From Bin5 sp965232575 (GTDB lineage: Bacteria > Chloroflexota > Anaerolineae > Caldilineales > Caldilineaceae): a stretch of 64,000 nucleotides of DNA. This document shows positions 53,551-64,000 of this stretch, piece by piece (position 1 is the stretch's first letter; each line of letters opens with the position of its first letter). The stretch lies in assembly GCA_965232575.1 (NCBI GenBank), contig CBDDPZ010000009.1:1857984-1921983 (forward strand), in the 5' to 3' direction. Below the pieces are notes generated by a model. It saw nothing but the letters and a program-made list of their open reading frames with translations. It made no database searches and was not told where the DNA came from. Position numbers and translations under genes: made by a program.

Positions 53551-54018
53551 TCAGGGTAGGGAGTCTTCGGTTTCTGTCACGTCGATGTGGACGGCGACCC
53601 AGCCGTCATTGTCGCTGAGGATGTCGTCATTGATGCGCAGGTAGAGGATGCCATGTTCGCGTGCCTGCATGGTTACGCGTTCGCCGACGACAAAGCGGGG
53701 TCCGTTCTCGCCGATGCGACCGATGAGCGCGCCGCCGGACCCGCTCGAGATGGGGTAGAAGTGGGGCGCGGGGAAGATCGGGTGCCCCGCGGGCCCATGA
53801 AACTCGCCGGGCGTGTAGAGCCATTCGCCCTGGGCTTCAATCTCGACCCGGTCTCCCTGATCGATACGCACACCAGTGCTTTGCCAGTCGCGATAGGCAT
53901 AGATCTGTTTGGCGATGAGATCGCTATGGGCGCGGGAGACGGATAGGGTCCGCTGCGCCGTTTGTGCCAGTGTCACCAGGACAGCGACAGCTCCTGCCAG
54001 GAGCAGTATTTTTCGCAT
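53551..54018 (-). CDS. Secreted LecA/PA-IL-like carbohydrate-binding protein
   Basis: A 155-residue exported protein. An N-terminal signal or anchor (MRKILLLAGAVAVLVTLAQT) is followed by a domain with YAYRDWQSTGVRIDQGDRVEIEAQGEWLYTPGEFHGPAGHP and a C-terminal LYLRINDDILSDNDGWVAVHIDV. The latter resembles PA-I galactophilic lectin, including the acidic Asn/Asp loop that binds Ca2+ and sugar. Start ATG lies three bases after the stop of the band-7 gene, so the two are one operon. Lectin activity is inferred from the fold only. Confidence 0.7.
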   Translation of the reverse strand: MRKILLLAGAVAVLVTLAQTAQRTLSVSRAHSDLIAKQIYAYRDWQSTGVRIDQGDRVEIEAQGEWLYTPGEFHGPAGHPIFPAPHFYPISSGSGGALIGRIGENGPRFVVGERVTMQAREHGILYLRINDDILSDNDGWVAVHIDVTETEDSLP

Positions 54019-54021
54019 GCT

Positions 54022-54966
54022 CTACTCCTCTACAGAGGGCCGCAGTTCAAGGATCGGCTCGGCGCCGGTTCCCAGGATCCACTTGCTGTTCTCCTTCAGT
54101 TCGACGGCGATGAGATAGTCGATGTACTTTTCCGCGAGCGCGCCTTTGCCTTCCAGCTCGCTGAGGATGGCGCGGACGGCGAGTTGCTGCGCCTCGGTTG
54201 TGAGCTGGATCTGTTCGGCTTCGGCCGCGGCGGTGGTCGTGATGCGGTAGGCCTGGGCCTCTGCTTCCTTTTGCGCGGCGTAGAACTGTGCATCGGCGAC
54301 CGTGCGCTGCTGAGCGGCTTCGGCCTCGGCCTGTTCTTGGCGCTGCACGGCCACCATGCGGTCCTTGATGGCGGACAAGACCTCGGCGGGCGGCGACGCG
54401 CTTTGGATCTGCACGGTTATGAATTCGACACCGTACTGATCTTCCTTCTTCTCCAACTCCTGCATGATCTCAAGGTTCATTTCTGTGCGTTGGTTCATGA
54501 CGCCGGTCATCGCCTTGGTATTGATCACGTCGCGCAGCCTTCCCTGCACGAACTCGAAGACGATGCGCTCCGGGTCGTCCACGGCGAGGGCAAAGCGCTC
54601 GGGATTGGTCACGCGGTAGGTGTACTGGAGGGAAACGTCCATCGTCACATTGTCGGAGGTCATGGCGGCGATGCGCTCGACATAGCCCAGCCGCTCGTTG
54701 ACTTTGACGATAATGACCGTATCGACCAGGGGGACCTGGACGTGCCAGCCGGGCATTTGTACGCCCAGGAAGCGGCCGCCGCGCAGGTGCAGGCCGCGTT
54801 CGAATTCGTGGATCTTGTAGACGGCGGCACGGCCGACGTAGAGTACGACCATGATAACGGCCAACGCTGCCAGGATTATGATCGACAGTTTGTAAAGGCG
54901 GTCCAGGTTCGTTGCGATCGGTAGGCGCGTCTCGGTCGCGGCTGTCACTACTGATTCTTCGCTCAT
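54022..54966 (-). CDS. SPFH/Band 7 (prohibitin/stomatin-like) membrane protein
   Basis: A 314-residue protein with a single N-terminal TM helix (about 26-44, KLSIIILAALAVIMVVLYVG), an SPFH domain (HEFERGLHLRGGRFLGVQMPGWHVQVPLVDTVIIV and on), and a long C-terminal coiled-coil (EQAEAEAAQQRTVADAQFYAAQKEAEAQAYR). Such proteins scaffold membrane microdomains and often partner with proteases. The ATG at 54966 has AGAGAGGAAAAC upstream and gives the expected short N-terminus; upstream ATGs at 55056 and an earlier start add unlikely sequence. It is co-transcribed with the lectin-like gene. Confidence 0.88.
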   Translation of the reverse strand: MSEESVVTAATETRLPIATNLDRLYKLSIIILAALAVIMVVLYVGRAAVYKIHEFERGLHLRGGRFLGVQMPGWHVQVPLVDTVIIVKVNERLGYVERIAAMTSDNVTMDVSLQYTYRVTNPERFALAVDDPERIVFEFVQGRLRDVINTKAMTGVMNQRTEMNLEIMQELEKKEDQYGVEFITVQIQSASPPAEVLSAIKDRMVAVQRQEQAEAEAAQQRTVADAQFYAAQKEAEAQAYRITTTAAAEAEQIQLTTEAQQLAVRAILSELEGKGALAEKYIDYLIAVELKENSKWILGTGAEPILELRPSVEE

Positions 54967-55174
54967 GTTTTCCTCTCTTTTGGGGGAATCATTCCTTGCC
55001 TTCTCGGTTGGAAGCCTTTCAAATTCGTCGTCTGGTCTCGTGGTTGACTGAGACATTCCAGCCGGAATACGTCCGACCTGTTTTAGGAACGAATCAATGA
55101 TCTTTTCGGCTTTAAATGCACGGATAAGCCATTGAGCCAGCGACGGAAGCAAAATCGGGTCCGCTGAGGATTAC

Positions 55175-55870
55175 TCAACCCATGCCAACTAGCGGGACCG
55201 ACAGTACCAATGCGTTTAGAACGCCTCTCAGGCCCTCCATGTAGCTGAAGGCGGCCAAAAACAGCATGGGTGAGAATGACGCCGCCATAAAGCAGCGCGG
55301 CCTGTGGCCAGATCTTTTCTCGGCGCCCGAACATTGACGGAAGACGCCAGTACAGGGTAGCCACGGCGGCGCCGCCGATTGCAGAGAGAAGCGCGCCCCG
55401 CCAATCACTGCCCGACATGCCTCCGTCCACGAGGAGGACGAGCGGGATGATCAGCGCGGCGTGGGGAAAGACTGTATACGCGGCATGTAGGCGCTGGGGC
55501 CGGCGCCAGCCAAGCCAGAGCGAGGCCGCGAAGTAAGGCGTGAATGCTAGGAGAACCAGGATGTATCCCAGGAACGCCAAAGAGTAACTGGACCCCCAAG
55601 CGATGACGCGAAGGGCGAATTGCAGCAAGCTGGCGACCGCTGCGTACACGACGAAGCCCTGCCAGGGATAGAACCAGCGTGGACGCCCTGACTGCCAGCC
55701 GACGAAGGCCCCCCGAAGTAGATTATGCGCAGAGACCAGATCACATCTTGCTGCCACCCACCGGCGGGGATTGGGCCGGGCGCGTTGTCTGCGAGCCAGA
55801 ATGCAGCGGACAGCAATATGAAGGGCAAGGCGATAAGTGTTGAAGAGCGAAACGTATCTGTCCGGATCAT
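55175..55870 (-). pseudogene. Multi-pass membrane protein with two compensating frameshifts
   Basis: Three frames join to one protein of about 231 residues: an N-terminal part (FRSSTLIALPFILLSAAFWL, VIWSLRIIYFG), a middle with several TM helices (GFVVYAAVASLLQFALRVIAW, LAFLGYILVLLAFTPYFAASL, LHAAYTVFPHAALIIPLVLLV), and a C-terminal helix (FSYMEGLRGVLNALVLSVPLVGMG). Joins occur at the C6 tract 55709-55714 (one base missing) and at the A5 tract 55257-55261 (one base too many); together they restore frame. The pattern matches the propeller-permease gene and suggests consensus errors. No family was recognised. Confidence 0.65.
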
Positions 55871-56362
55871 GGTTCGGTCTGGGAGACGCGTTGTTTTACG
55901 GATTCAGTCTAACATCTGCGATACAGTTCCATTGGATTCGTGTCGGTCCATTGCGTGACGGTTGTTATACGCTTTAGCGCAGATTCTTCTGCAAACGGGT
56001 AGTGACACGCGTGTCTTTTGGGTCAGTTTTCCACCGACAGCATCGGATGCCTCCACTGAATCCTGTGACCGAGACCGACTTCTGTCTTCAGCTGAGGAAG
56101 CGCCTCTGAGAAACTGTCCGTTGTCGTGTCGGGGATTGCCTTCTATACTGGTTCGTATATGATTGGCTCCAGAGAAATTGCGTCCGTTTGGCGCATCACA
56201 GTTCCTTCGATTGGACGTGTTTCGTATTCCTGGCGACAATCACGCTGGAACGGTATCGCCCGGCTGGATGTAGCATATTCATAGAAAGCGGGAATTCTAT
56301 CCGTCACCCACACTAGCTGGTTATTCCTAGGGCATGCATTCGGTCTATGAGGAGGTATTTTC
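55871..56362. other. Intergenic region with no recognised feature
   Basis: About 490 bases between divergent genes. Overlapping short frames are present but not protein-like. It should contain the promoter of the ceramidase-like gene. No repeats, RNA genes or terminators were identified. Confidence 0.4.
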
Positions 56363-57661
56363 GTGGACGATACCCAATTGCGGGTCGGTTTTGGCGAATC
56401 GGACATTACGCCGCCGCACGGTCTCTATATGTGCGGAAGCCTCGACCCGCGCAAGAATGAGGGCACTACCGATCCATTGCAGTCCCATGCGCTCGTCGCG
56501 GAAAGCGGCGGCAGGCGGATTGCCATTGTGGGTGTCGACCTGATCGGACTGCCCAAGGCGTTGTCTGACGAGATTATTGCCGATGCCGCGAGCCGTACCG
56601 GCATCGCGTCCGACGATATTCTGGTCGCCTCCAGCCACACGCACAGCGGTCCCTATACGGCTGAAGGACTTTACTCGGAACAGGTGACTGACGCCGAGTA
56701 TCTGTCGACGCTGCCTGATCGTATCGGAGCAAGCGTCGAGCAGGCAGCTGGACGGGTGGAACCGGCTACGATGTACATAGGGAGATCCCTGGTCCACCAC
56801 GGCATCCATAATCGCCGGGTAATCTGCCCGGACGGTAAGGTGTTGAATACGTGGATGCCCCAGGCGCTAAACGATCTGGACCTCATCCCTCAAGTGTTGG
56901 GGACGGCTGGACCGGTCGACCCGGAACTTTGGGTCGTCCGCTTTGACCGGCAAGACGGTTCAACACTCGGTACTTTCTATAACTTTTCGCTGCATACCAA
57001 CTCCAAAGGCGGATATACCTGGTCGGCTGACTATCCGTGTGTAGTGGCGGAACACATGAGGGAGGAATACGGCCCCGATGTGATCTCGGTCTACACGCCG
57101 GGCGCGTGCGCCGACATCAATGTGACGCTTGGGGGCGCACGCTGGCGCGAGGGCGCAGCTTACTTCGCGGAACAGGCCGTGGATGCTGCCCGACGCGCCA
57201 TTGTGGTGGAGGGCGCCATCCCGGTTGGGGCTGTCCGCCGCGAGATCACGGTTCCGCGGCGGGACCCGGCTGATCAACCGCCCGAAGCAATTGGCCGACT
57301 CAATTGGGGGGGAGCAGGCGGCCGCGCCGATGTCTTCGACCGGCAGGCGGAGTTGGTGGCCGCCATGCCGGAGCAGTTGACAGTCGTAGTCGGCGCTGCC
57401 CGCATCGGTCCATTCGCGATCGCAACCAACCCGGGTGAACTGTTCGTCGAGCACGGGCTCACGATCAAGCGCCGCTCCCCGTTCCCGCACACGGTCGTAT
57501 CAGAATTGACCAACGACCTGATCATGTACCAGCCAACCCGACAAGCGTTTGCGCAGCAAGGATATGAAACGCTGGTCGGTCCGAACCGGGTGGCGATGGA
57601 AGGCATTGAAAGGATCGTGGACACTGCGGTGGAACTGGTGAAGGAGCTTTGGAATGAATAG
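56363..57661 (+). CDS. Neutral/alkaline ceramidase-like protein
   Basis: A 432-residue protein related to the N-terminal domain of neutral/alkaline non-lysosomal ceramidases. Seen: LRVGFGESDITPPHGLYMCG at the N-terminus, the histidine motif ASSHTHSGPY near residue 95, and a further NFSLHTNS region that may complete a metal site. No signal peptide was found, so it is probably cytosolic, and the true substrate is likely not ceramide. GTG at 56363 has GAGGAGG eight bases upstream. A Gfo/Idh/MocA gene follows about 70 bases later on the same strand. Confidence 0.78.
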   Translation: MDDTQLRVGFGESDITPPHGLYMCGSLDPRKNEGTTDPLQSHALVAESGGRRIAIVGVDLIGLPKALSDEIIADAASRTGIASDDILVASSHTHSGPYTAEGLYSEQVTDAEYLSTLPDRIGASVEQAAGRVEPATMYIGRSLVHHGIHNRRVICPDGKVLNTWMPQALNDLDLIPQVLGTAGPVDPELWVVRFDRQDGSTLGTFYNFSLHTNSKGGYTWSADYPCVVAEHMREEYGPDVISVYTPGACADINVTLGGARWREGAAYFAEQAVDAARRAIVVEGAIPVGAVRREITVPRRDPADQPPEAIGRLNWGGAGGRADVFDRQAELVAAMPEQLTVVVGAARIGPFAIATNPGELFVEHGLTIKRRSPFPHTVVSELTNDLIMYQPTRQAFAQQGYETLVGPNRVAMEGIERIVDTAVELVKELWNE

Positions 57662-57733
57662 CCGGTCCCATAGCAGCGGCACATTTCGATTGCCAGGGCA
57701 GATCAACGACAGGAAGAAGGAGCAACGGACAGG

Positions 57734-58816
57734 ATGAGTAAGCTACAGACCGGTTTTGTGGGATTGCACCGCGGGGGCGGACTGATGCGCAGCCTGGCAG
57801 GCCACCCGCGCGTGGAGGTTGCCGCCCTTTGTGATATTGACGAGGATACCTTGGCCGACACGGGGGCCGCCTTCTCTCTGGCCGACGACAGGATGTTCAC
57901 ACGGTTCGAGGATTTCGTGAACGCGCCGCTGGATATCGTCGTCGTGGCGACGCCTATCGAGTATCACGCTGAGCATTCGATCGCGGCGATGGAGAGCGGT
58001 AAGCACGTGTTGTGCGAACAGACGGCAGCATACACGGTAGACGACTGCGCGCGCCTGGTGGAGACGGTGCGGAAGACGGGTCGCGTTTACATGATGGGTG
58101 AGAACTACTGCTACTTTCATTACATTCGCGAGTGGCAGACGTGGATCAAGCAGGGGAAACTGGGCAAGATCTTTCACGCGGAAGGGGAGTACATTCACGA
58201 GATCGTGCCACTGCTCCGAAACCCTGAAACGGGCGAGCGCAGATGGCGGTACACGCGCGCGCCGATCTGGTATTGCGCACACTGTCTGGGTCCGATTCTT
58301 ACGCTGATGGAGGACCGCATCGTCAAGGCGACCGGTGTTCATTCCGGGAAGAATATCTACCCGGACGAAGGACTTGGCTATCTGGATATGGAGGTAGGCT
58401 TGTTCCAGACGGAGAAGGGGGCAACGGTAAAGATCCTGCGCAGCCAGGTGGCGCCGCGACATCCGGACATGATTTTCTACACGCTTTACGGCGAAAAAGG
58501 CTTTGTGGAGAACGGCCGTCAGGGCGGATGGGGCGGCACGACGGGCCTCTTCTACAGCGAGGAGGATGCGACAACCGGGGAGGGCGCCCGGCAGATCGAG
58601 TGCCCGACGGTGGACCCCAATGCGCCGGAGGAGGCGCGGCGGGGTGGGCACGGCACGTCAGAGTACTATATGGTGCGGGACTTCATTGACGCGATTGAGC
58701 AGAACACCAAGCCGCCGATCGACGTGGTACGAGCGCTGGACTTCACGATACCCGGCATCATCGCGCATGAATCGGCGATGCAGGGCGGGAAGTGGTTGGA
58801 TGTGCCGCTGTTCTGA
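57734..58816 (+). CDS. Gfo/Idh/MocA family oxidoreductase
   Basis: A 360-residue NAD(P)-dependent oxidoreductase. The N-terminal Rossmann domain has GFVGLHRGGGLMRSL and VVVATPIEYHAEHSIAAMESGKHVLCEQTAAY; the usual EKP motif is CEQT here, so the catalytic Lys position is altered. The C-terminal half (GGHGTSEYYMVRDFIDAIEQNTKPPIDV) is the family's substrate domain. Members oxidise or reduce sugars, inositols and pseudosugars. It follows the ceramidase-like gene and may share its transcript. Substrate unknown. Confidence 0.85.
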   Translation: MSKLQTGFVGLHRGGGLMRSLAGHPRVEVAALCDIDEDTLADTGAAFSLADDRMFTRFEDFVNAPLDIVVVATPIEYHAEHSIAAMESGKHVLCEQTAAYTVDDCARLVETVRKTGRVYMMGENYCYFHYIREWQTWIKQGKLGKIFHAEGEYIHEIVPLLRNPETGERRWRYTRAPIWYCAHCLGPILTLMEDRIVKATGVHSGKNIYPDEGLGYLDMEVGLFQTEKGATVKILRSQVAPRHPDMIFYTLYGEKGFVENGRQGGWGGTTGLFYSEEDATTGEGARQIECPTVDPNAPEEARRGGHGTSEYYMVRDFIDAIEQNTKPPIDVVRALDFTIPGIIAHESAMQGGKWLDVPLF

Positions 58817-58866
58817 AGTTGCTTGCCGCTCTTTGACGCTACCGTGAAATTCCGATGTGGGCGCGT

Positions 58867-59759
58867 TCAGTCGAATTCGTCGGCGGCTTTCTCGGCGAAA
58901 GGCTGGTTGGTCTGCTTGTCAACTTTAGGCTGCGCGCCGGGCCGGCGGCGGCGCTTACGGCCTTTGCGCCGAGGCTTGGGTCTCTCGGGTGAAATTTCAT
59001 CCTGGGAGATGACCGGATAGGGGGCGAAGAGGGCCAGGTCCGCCTCGCTGTCAGCGAAATAGATGCGTTCCCGGCGGAGGGTGCGGGCGTAGTCATCGAA
59101 GCCGAGAGCATCGACAAGCTCATCGGGGCGGCCGGTAGCGCCCGGGCGCATCTGAACACGCATCCCAATGCGGTGTTCGGCCGCGGCGGCGTCGAAGCCA
59201 GTGTAACGCAATTCCAGTACCAGTGGACGCAGGTTGTAGCGATAGCGCTGGCCGTGCCGTTCCCGTTCGCGCCAGACTTCCTCTTGCTCCAGAAACGCCA
59301 CAATCTTCGCCTGCAGTTCTTGCTCGGACACCTCACCGGCGTCGGCGTAGATCAGAATCGTGTAGTCGGCACCGATCGTCAGGGACTGCGGCGACACCGT
59401 TTTGAAAGGCACCTCGGTTGCGTCGAGAAGACGTACACCGGGAGGCAGCTTTTCGCGAATCCGTGTTGACAATTCATCGAGCGGCACAGGCGGGCTGAAT
59501 GCCACGTCGAGCAGTTCGCGTACTCCGGTCATGCCCAGGCCGAGGGGCGCGGCGAATTGGATGTGGGGCTGGGGGTTGAAGCCGCGCTTGTAAAGGAGGG
59601 GCAGGTTGGCGCGGCGCAGGGTCCGTTCCCAGAGGCGAGACTCGTCCTGATGGCTGATGAACTTGATGGTCTCGCCCTTTTCGTAGGTAAAGCGGACGCG
59701 CTGGCGGACAGGCTCTTCGGTCAATTCAGCTTGCCGGGACGGTTGGATGGTCGACCCCA

Positions 59760-59760
<1 letters not shown>
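58867..59760 (-). CDS. DUF2344/TIGR03936 radical-SAM-associated protein
   Basis: A 297-residue protein of the DUF2344 (TIGR03936) family, found next to TIGR03960 radical SAM proteins. N-terminal RVRFTYEKGETIKFISHQDESRLWERTLRRANLPLLYKRGFNPQPHIQFA is characteristic. The C-terminus is Lys/Arg-rich (PKPRRKGRKRRRRPG), suggesting nucleic-acid contact. Its ATG overlaps the stop of the radical SAM gene as TGATG, so the pair is translationally coupled. The biochemical role is not established; RNA modification or ribosome-linked functions have been suggested from context. Confidence 0.88.
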
Positions 59761-61883
<2,123 letters not shown>

Positions 61884-62095
61884 TTCCTTTTCCTTCTCAT
61901 CTGCCGACCGCGAAACCACCAGGTAAAGCAGTCACGATTGCGGCCGGGCGGGATTCGAACCCGCTCATTGCCAAGCGGCGCCGGGTGGCGCAAGGGCTTG
62001 GCGATCAGGATTCCAGCTGGTCCGGGTGGGCTGCCGGAGATGCCGTCATTATAGAAGCTGCCGGCGTGAGGATCAAATCCGTTGGCGAAGTGGTT

Positions 62096-62124
62096 TTGAC
62101 TTTCGTAGGCTACTCTCGTATACT
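62096..62124 (+). promoter_or_regulatory. Sigma-70-type promoter of tRNA-Glu
   Basis: TTGACT at 62096-62101 and TATACT at 62119-62124 are separated by 17 bases, a near-consensus promoter. The predicted start lies about 25 bases before the tRNA gene. Confidence 0.75.
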
Positions 62125-62153
62125 GACTGCTGTCAGGTTTTGGCAGAAGACCT

Positions 62154-62226
62154 GCCCCGTTCGTCTAGAGGCCCAGGACACCACCCTCTCAAGGTGGAGA
62201 CAGGGGTTCGACTCCCCTACGGGGTA
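62154..62226 (+). tRNA. tRNA-Glu (anticodon CTC)
   Basis: Cloverleaf with acceptor GCCCCGT (62154-62160) pairing to ACGGGGT (62219-62225; the first pair is G-U), D arm with GTCTAGAGGCCCAGGAC as in known tRNA-Glu, anticodon stem CCACC/GGTGG with loop CTCTCAA (anticodon CTC at 62188-62190), and T arm AGGGGTTCGACTCCCCT. CCA is not encoded. Confidence 0.94.
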
Positions 62227-62236
62227 CTGGAACGAG

Positions 62237-62269
62237 AAATCCCGCTGAATTCAGCGGGATTTTCTTTTT
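62237..62269 (+). terminator. Rho-independent terminator after tRNA-Glu
   Basis: A perfect 26-base palindrome, AAATCCCGCTGAA followed by its reverse complement (62237-62262), forms a GC-rich hairpin and is followed by TTCTTTTT. It ends the tRNA transcript and separates it from the convergent RidA-like gene. Confidence 0.9.
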
Positions 62270-62301
62270 GGCTATAGACTAACGGGAAACGCATCGCGGC
62301 C

Positions 62302-62751
62302 TCAGTCGACGGCGATGATGGCTTCGATCTCGACGGCCCAGTTGGCCGGCACGGTCAGGCCGATGGCGCTGCGGGCATGGCGCCCGGCGTCGCCGAAGAG
62401 CTCGATGAACATGTCGCTGCAGCCGTGGATGACCGAGGGTGTGTCGTTGAAGCCCGGGCCTACGTTGACCATGCCGAAGACCTTGACGACCTGGCGCACG
62501 TTGTCCAGCCCGGCGATGGTGTGGACGGCCTGGAGGATGCTGAGCGCGCAAAGCTGCGCGGCGCGGTAGCCTTGTTCGGTGGTCAGGTCCTGACCGACCT
62601 TGCCCATGATCTCCTCATCGCCGAAGCGGGAGACCTGACCGGAGACGTAGACGTGGTCTCCGGAGCGCACTGCGGCCATCAGCCTGCCGCCGTCAAGGTC
62701 GATCTTCTCAAGTTCGTAGCCCATTTCTTTCAGTTTTGCCAGATAAGACAC
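62302..62751 (-). CDS. RidA family protein (divergent)
   Basis: A 149-residue YjgF/RidA-fold protein. Seen: HVYVSGQVSRFGDEEIMGKVGQDLTTEQGYRAAQLCALSILQAV and a C-terminal ARSAIGLTVPANWAVEIEAII in which the canonical RTTVG catalytic Arg segment is replaced by ARSAIG; the Arg is retained, the surroundings are not. It may therefore act on a different imine or be non-catalytic. It lies downstream of a partial enolase-superfamily gene on the same strand, about 85 bases away. Confidence 0.87.
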   Translation of the reverse strand: MSYLAKLKEMGYELEKIDLDGGRLMAAVRSGDHVYVSGQVSRFGDEEIMGKVGQDLTTEQGYRAAQLCALSILQAVHTIAGLDNVRQVVKVFGMVNVGPGFNDTPSVIHGCSDMFIELFGDAGRHARSAIGLTVPANWAVEIEAIIAVD

Positions 62752-62837
62752 GTTTTGCTCCTGTTGATTGTTCTCCGCGCGGCCGAATGCTGCGCGGTTG
62801 GGATTCGGACAGATGGGAAATGTGTTGTTCGTAAGCG

Positions 62838-64000
62838 TTAGGTTGCCTGCGAGAGCACGGGCTCCTCCAGGGTGCGCCGGTAGAGGTCGTCGAAGTCAGC
62901 GGTGCCGTCGTCGTCGAGGTACGAGGTCGCGACGCCGCGCTCGTAGATGGGCTGGTTGGCGGTGCGCCAGTAGTCCCACATGTCGGAGCGCTGGCTCCAG
63001 CTGGAGTCAGCGAAGTAGACGCGCACGCCGTTGGCGCGGCTGTAGCGGACCAGGCGGCGGGGCAGGCTGAAATCGGCGGCCTCGACGCGATAGGTTTCGA
63101 GGGCGCTTTCGTCGAGAGTGATGCCGAGCCCGGGGGCTTCGGGGACCTGGGCGTAGCCGCCGTGGACGGGGATACGCTGGTCGAGCAGGTTGTGCTGGTA
63201 GAGTTCGTGGCAGTTGATGGCGGGCCACTGGGCGTGGCTGAGCACGGCGCCGAGATGGAGGGCCATGGTGGTGGTGATGCCGGTGCCGACCATTTGGAGG
63301 AAGAAGGGCATGTTTGCGGTGGCGGCGGAGATGCCGGCCTGCAGTACGTTGTTCACGCCGCCGGCGACGACGAATCCGTCGCAGTAGCCTTGTTGGATGG
63401 CGACGGCGCCGGGTACGCCGCCGTAGTGGTGGGCGATGGGTGTGCGCACCTTTTCGCGCAGGAGACGGTTTCCGGCGACATCGTTGGCCATGATCGGCCC
63501 TTCCCAGATTGCGATCTTGGGAAAGTCGGCTTCGAGTTCACGCAGCACGGGCACGGCGGTGGACACGTCGAGCAGGAAGTCGTTCCAGTCGCAGTCGATG
63601 TGGAACCAGTCGGGCGTGACACCGCTGATGCGTTTGACGGTTTCATAGACATCGTGCCAGGGGCGGGTTTTGATCTTGATGGAGGTGAATCCCAGTTCGA
63701 CGGCGACCCTGGCCTCCTGCTCGTAGGCGCCGGGCCCCATGTCATGGTCCCAGAAGGAGACGGGGCACCAGTTGCGTACTTTGTTTCCCAGGAGGCGGTA
63801 TACGGGTACGCCGGCGAGTTTGCCGGCGGCATCAAAGAGGGCCATTTGCAGGCCGGCGCCGAGTGAATCATCCCACATGCATTCGAAGGGTGAGCGGCCG
63901 ATGACGCGGTCGGTGTCTTCGACGCGTCCCCAGGTGTAGTTCTGGATGGTTTCACCGTAGCCGATGGTACCGTCGTCGAGAGTGACGCGAATGACTTCGG
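62838..64000 (-). CDS. Enolase-superfamily protein (partial, N-terminus off the window)
   Basis: At least 387 residues, entering from the right edge already in frame (VIRVTLDDGTIGYGETIQNYTWG). Seen: KxK in FTSIKIKTRPW, the first metal ligand in HIDCDWND and a Glu in IAIWEGPI. At the position of the third acidic ligand (usually PIAxGE) the sequence reads PIAHHYGG, so that ligand appears lost or replaced by His, and the usual C-terminal catalytic His was not located with certainty. It is thus an outlier within the superfamily. The start codon is beyond the window. Neighbour RidA-like gene follows on the same strand. Confidence 0.82.
   Translation of the reverse strand, partial: EVIRVTLDDGTIGYGETIQNYTWGRVEDTDRVIGRSPFECMWDDSLGAGLQMALFDAAGKLAGVPVYRLLGNKVRNWCPVSFWDHDMGPGAYEQEARVAVELGFTSIKIKTRPWHDVYETVKRISGVTPDWFHIDCDWNDFLLDVSTAVPVLRELEADFPKIAIWEGPIMANDVAGNRLLREKVRTPIAHHYGGVPGAVAIQQGYCDGFVVAGGVNNVLQAGISAATANMPFFLQMVGTGITTTMALHLGAVLSHAQWPAINCHELYQHNLLDQRIPVHGGYAQVPEAPGLGITLDESALETYRVEAADFSLPRRLVRYSRANGVRVYFADSSWSQRSDMWDYWRTANQPIYERGVATSYLDDDGTADFDDLYRRTLEEPVLSQAT

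Noticed and set aside
55904..56406. Minus-strand frames before the ceramidase-like gene.
   Set aside because: Non-conserved composition and overlap with the start of the plus-strand gene with a clear ribosome binding site.
61936..62045. Possible minus-strand tRNA: the 19-base block around 61947-61965 looks like a T arm (GCGGGTTCGAATCCCGC on the minus strand) and is followed by CCGGCCGCA.
   Set aside because: No matching 5' acceptor strand, D arm or anticodon arm could be folded upstream on the minus strand. It may be a decayed tRNA or chance; a covariance-model search would decide.

Overview
The window is a high-GC, gene-dense chromosomal segment, most plausibly from a heterotrophic Chloroflexota bacterium of the Anaerolineae/Caldilineales type. 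This is inferred from the gene repertoire: Rex, fused GlyQS, many enolase-superfamily sugar-acid enzymes, phytanoyl-CoA dioxygenases, MalF/MalG-type sugar transporters without their own ATPase, and lipoproteins with Thr/Pro-rich linkers. No rRNA or marker set is present to prove it. Two tRNA genes, Val(CAC) and Glu(CTC), were read directly, each with a near-consensus sigma-70 promoter.

Layout. 1-5.5 kb: 5' part of rex, an SDR, a phytanoyl-CoA dioxygenase and a glyQ-glyS fusion broken by one frameshift. 5.6-10.6 kb: two tandem duplications, a pair of enolase-superfamily enzymes and a pair of NAD-dependent epimerases, one epimerase frameshifted. 10.9-13.9 kb: a sugar-acid operon (dehydratase, KDPG aldolase, KDG kinase). 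14.0-18.7 kb: three envelope proteins with odd domain combinations (J-like/TM/SH3b; three LysM plus cytochrome c; ScyD-like propeller plus HbpS-like domain). 18.8-24.9 kb, minus strand: sugar ABC transporter with two TIM-barrel isomerases and an amidohydrolase. 25.5-28.2 kb: moaB, an isomerase fragment, a conserved small protein and a second PhyH enzyme. 28.4-34.8 kb: second sugar ABC transporter, whose first permease carries a PQQ-like propeller, followed by a P450 pseudogene and an amidohydrolase. 35.2-40.2 kb: a secreted GH-A glycosidase, tRNA-Val, a voltage-gated-type K+ channel, a crotonase and purM. 40.5-44.5 kb: ABC-2 exporter. 44.8-53.5 kb: thrC, a divergent GroEL-like protein coupled to a propeller protein, M19 dipeptidase, cytochrome c lipoprotein, RidA, aminotransferase and RraA-like protein, ending at a strong terminator. 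53.5-64 kb: LecA-like protein with a band-7 protein, a frameshifted membrane protein, a ceramidase-like protein, Gfo/Idh/MocA oxidoreductase, the DUF2344/TIGR03960 radical-SAM pair, tRNA-Glu, a RidA homologue and a partial enolase-superfamily gene.

The gene content points to scavenging of sugars, sugar acids and their derivatives: transporter binding proteins, isomerases, epimerases, dehydratases, KDG kinase and KDPG aldolase could form a route from imported sugar derivatives to pyruvate and glyceraldehyde-3-phosphate. Several genes carry single-base indels, most of them in short homopolymers, and two genes have balanced pairs of them. Consensus errors in an assembled genome are therefore as likely as true decay. 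The P450 pseudogene and the isomerase fragment, by contrast, look really degraded.
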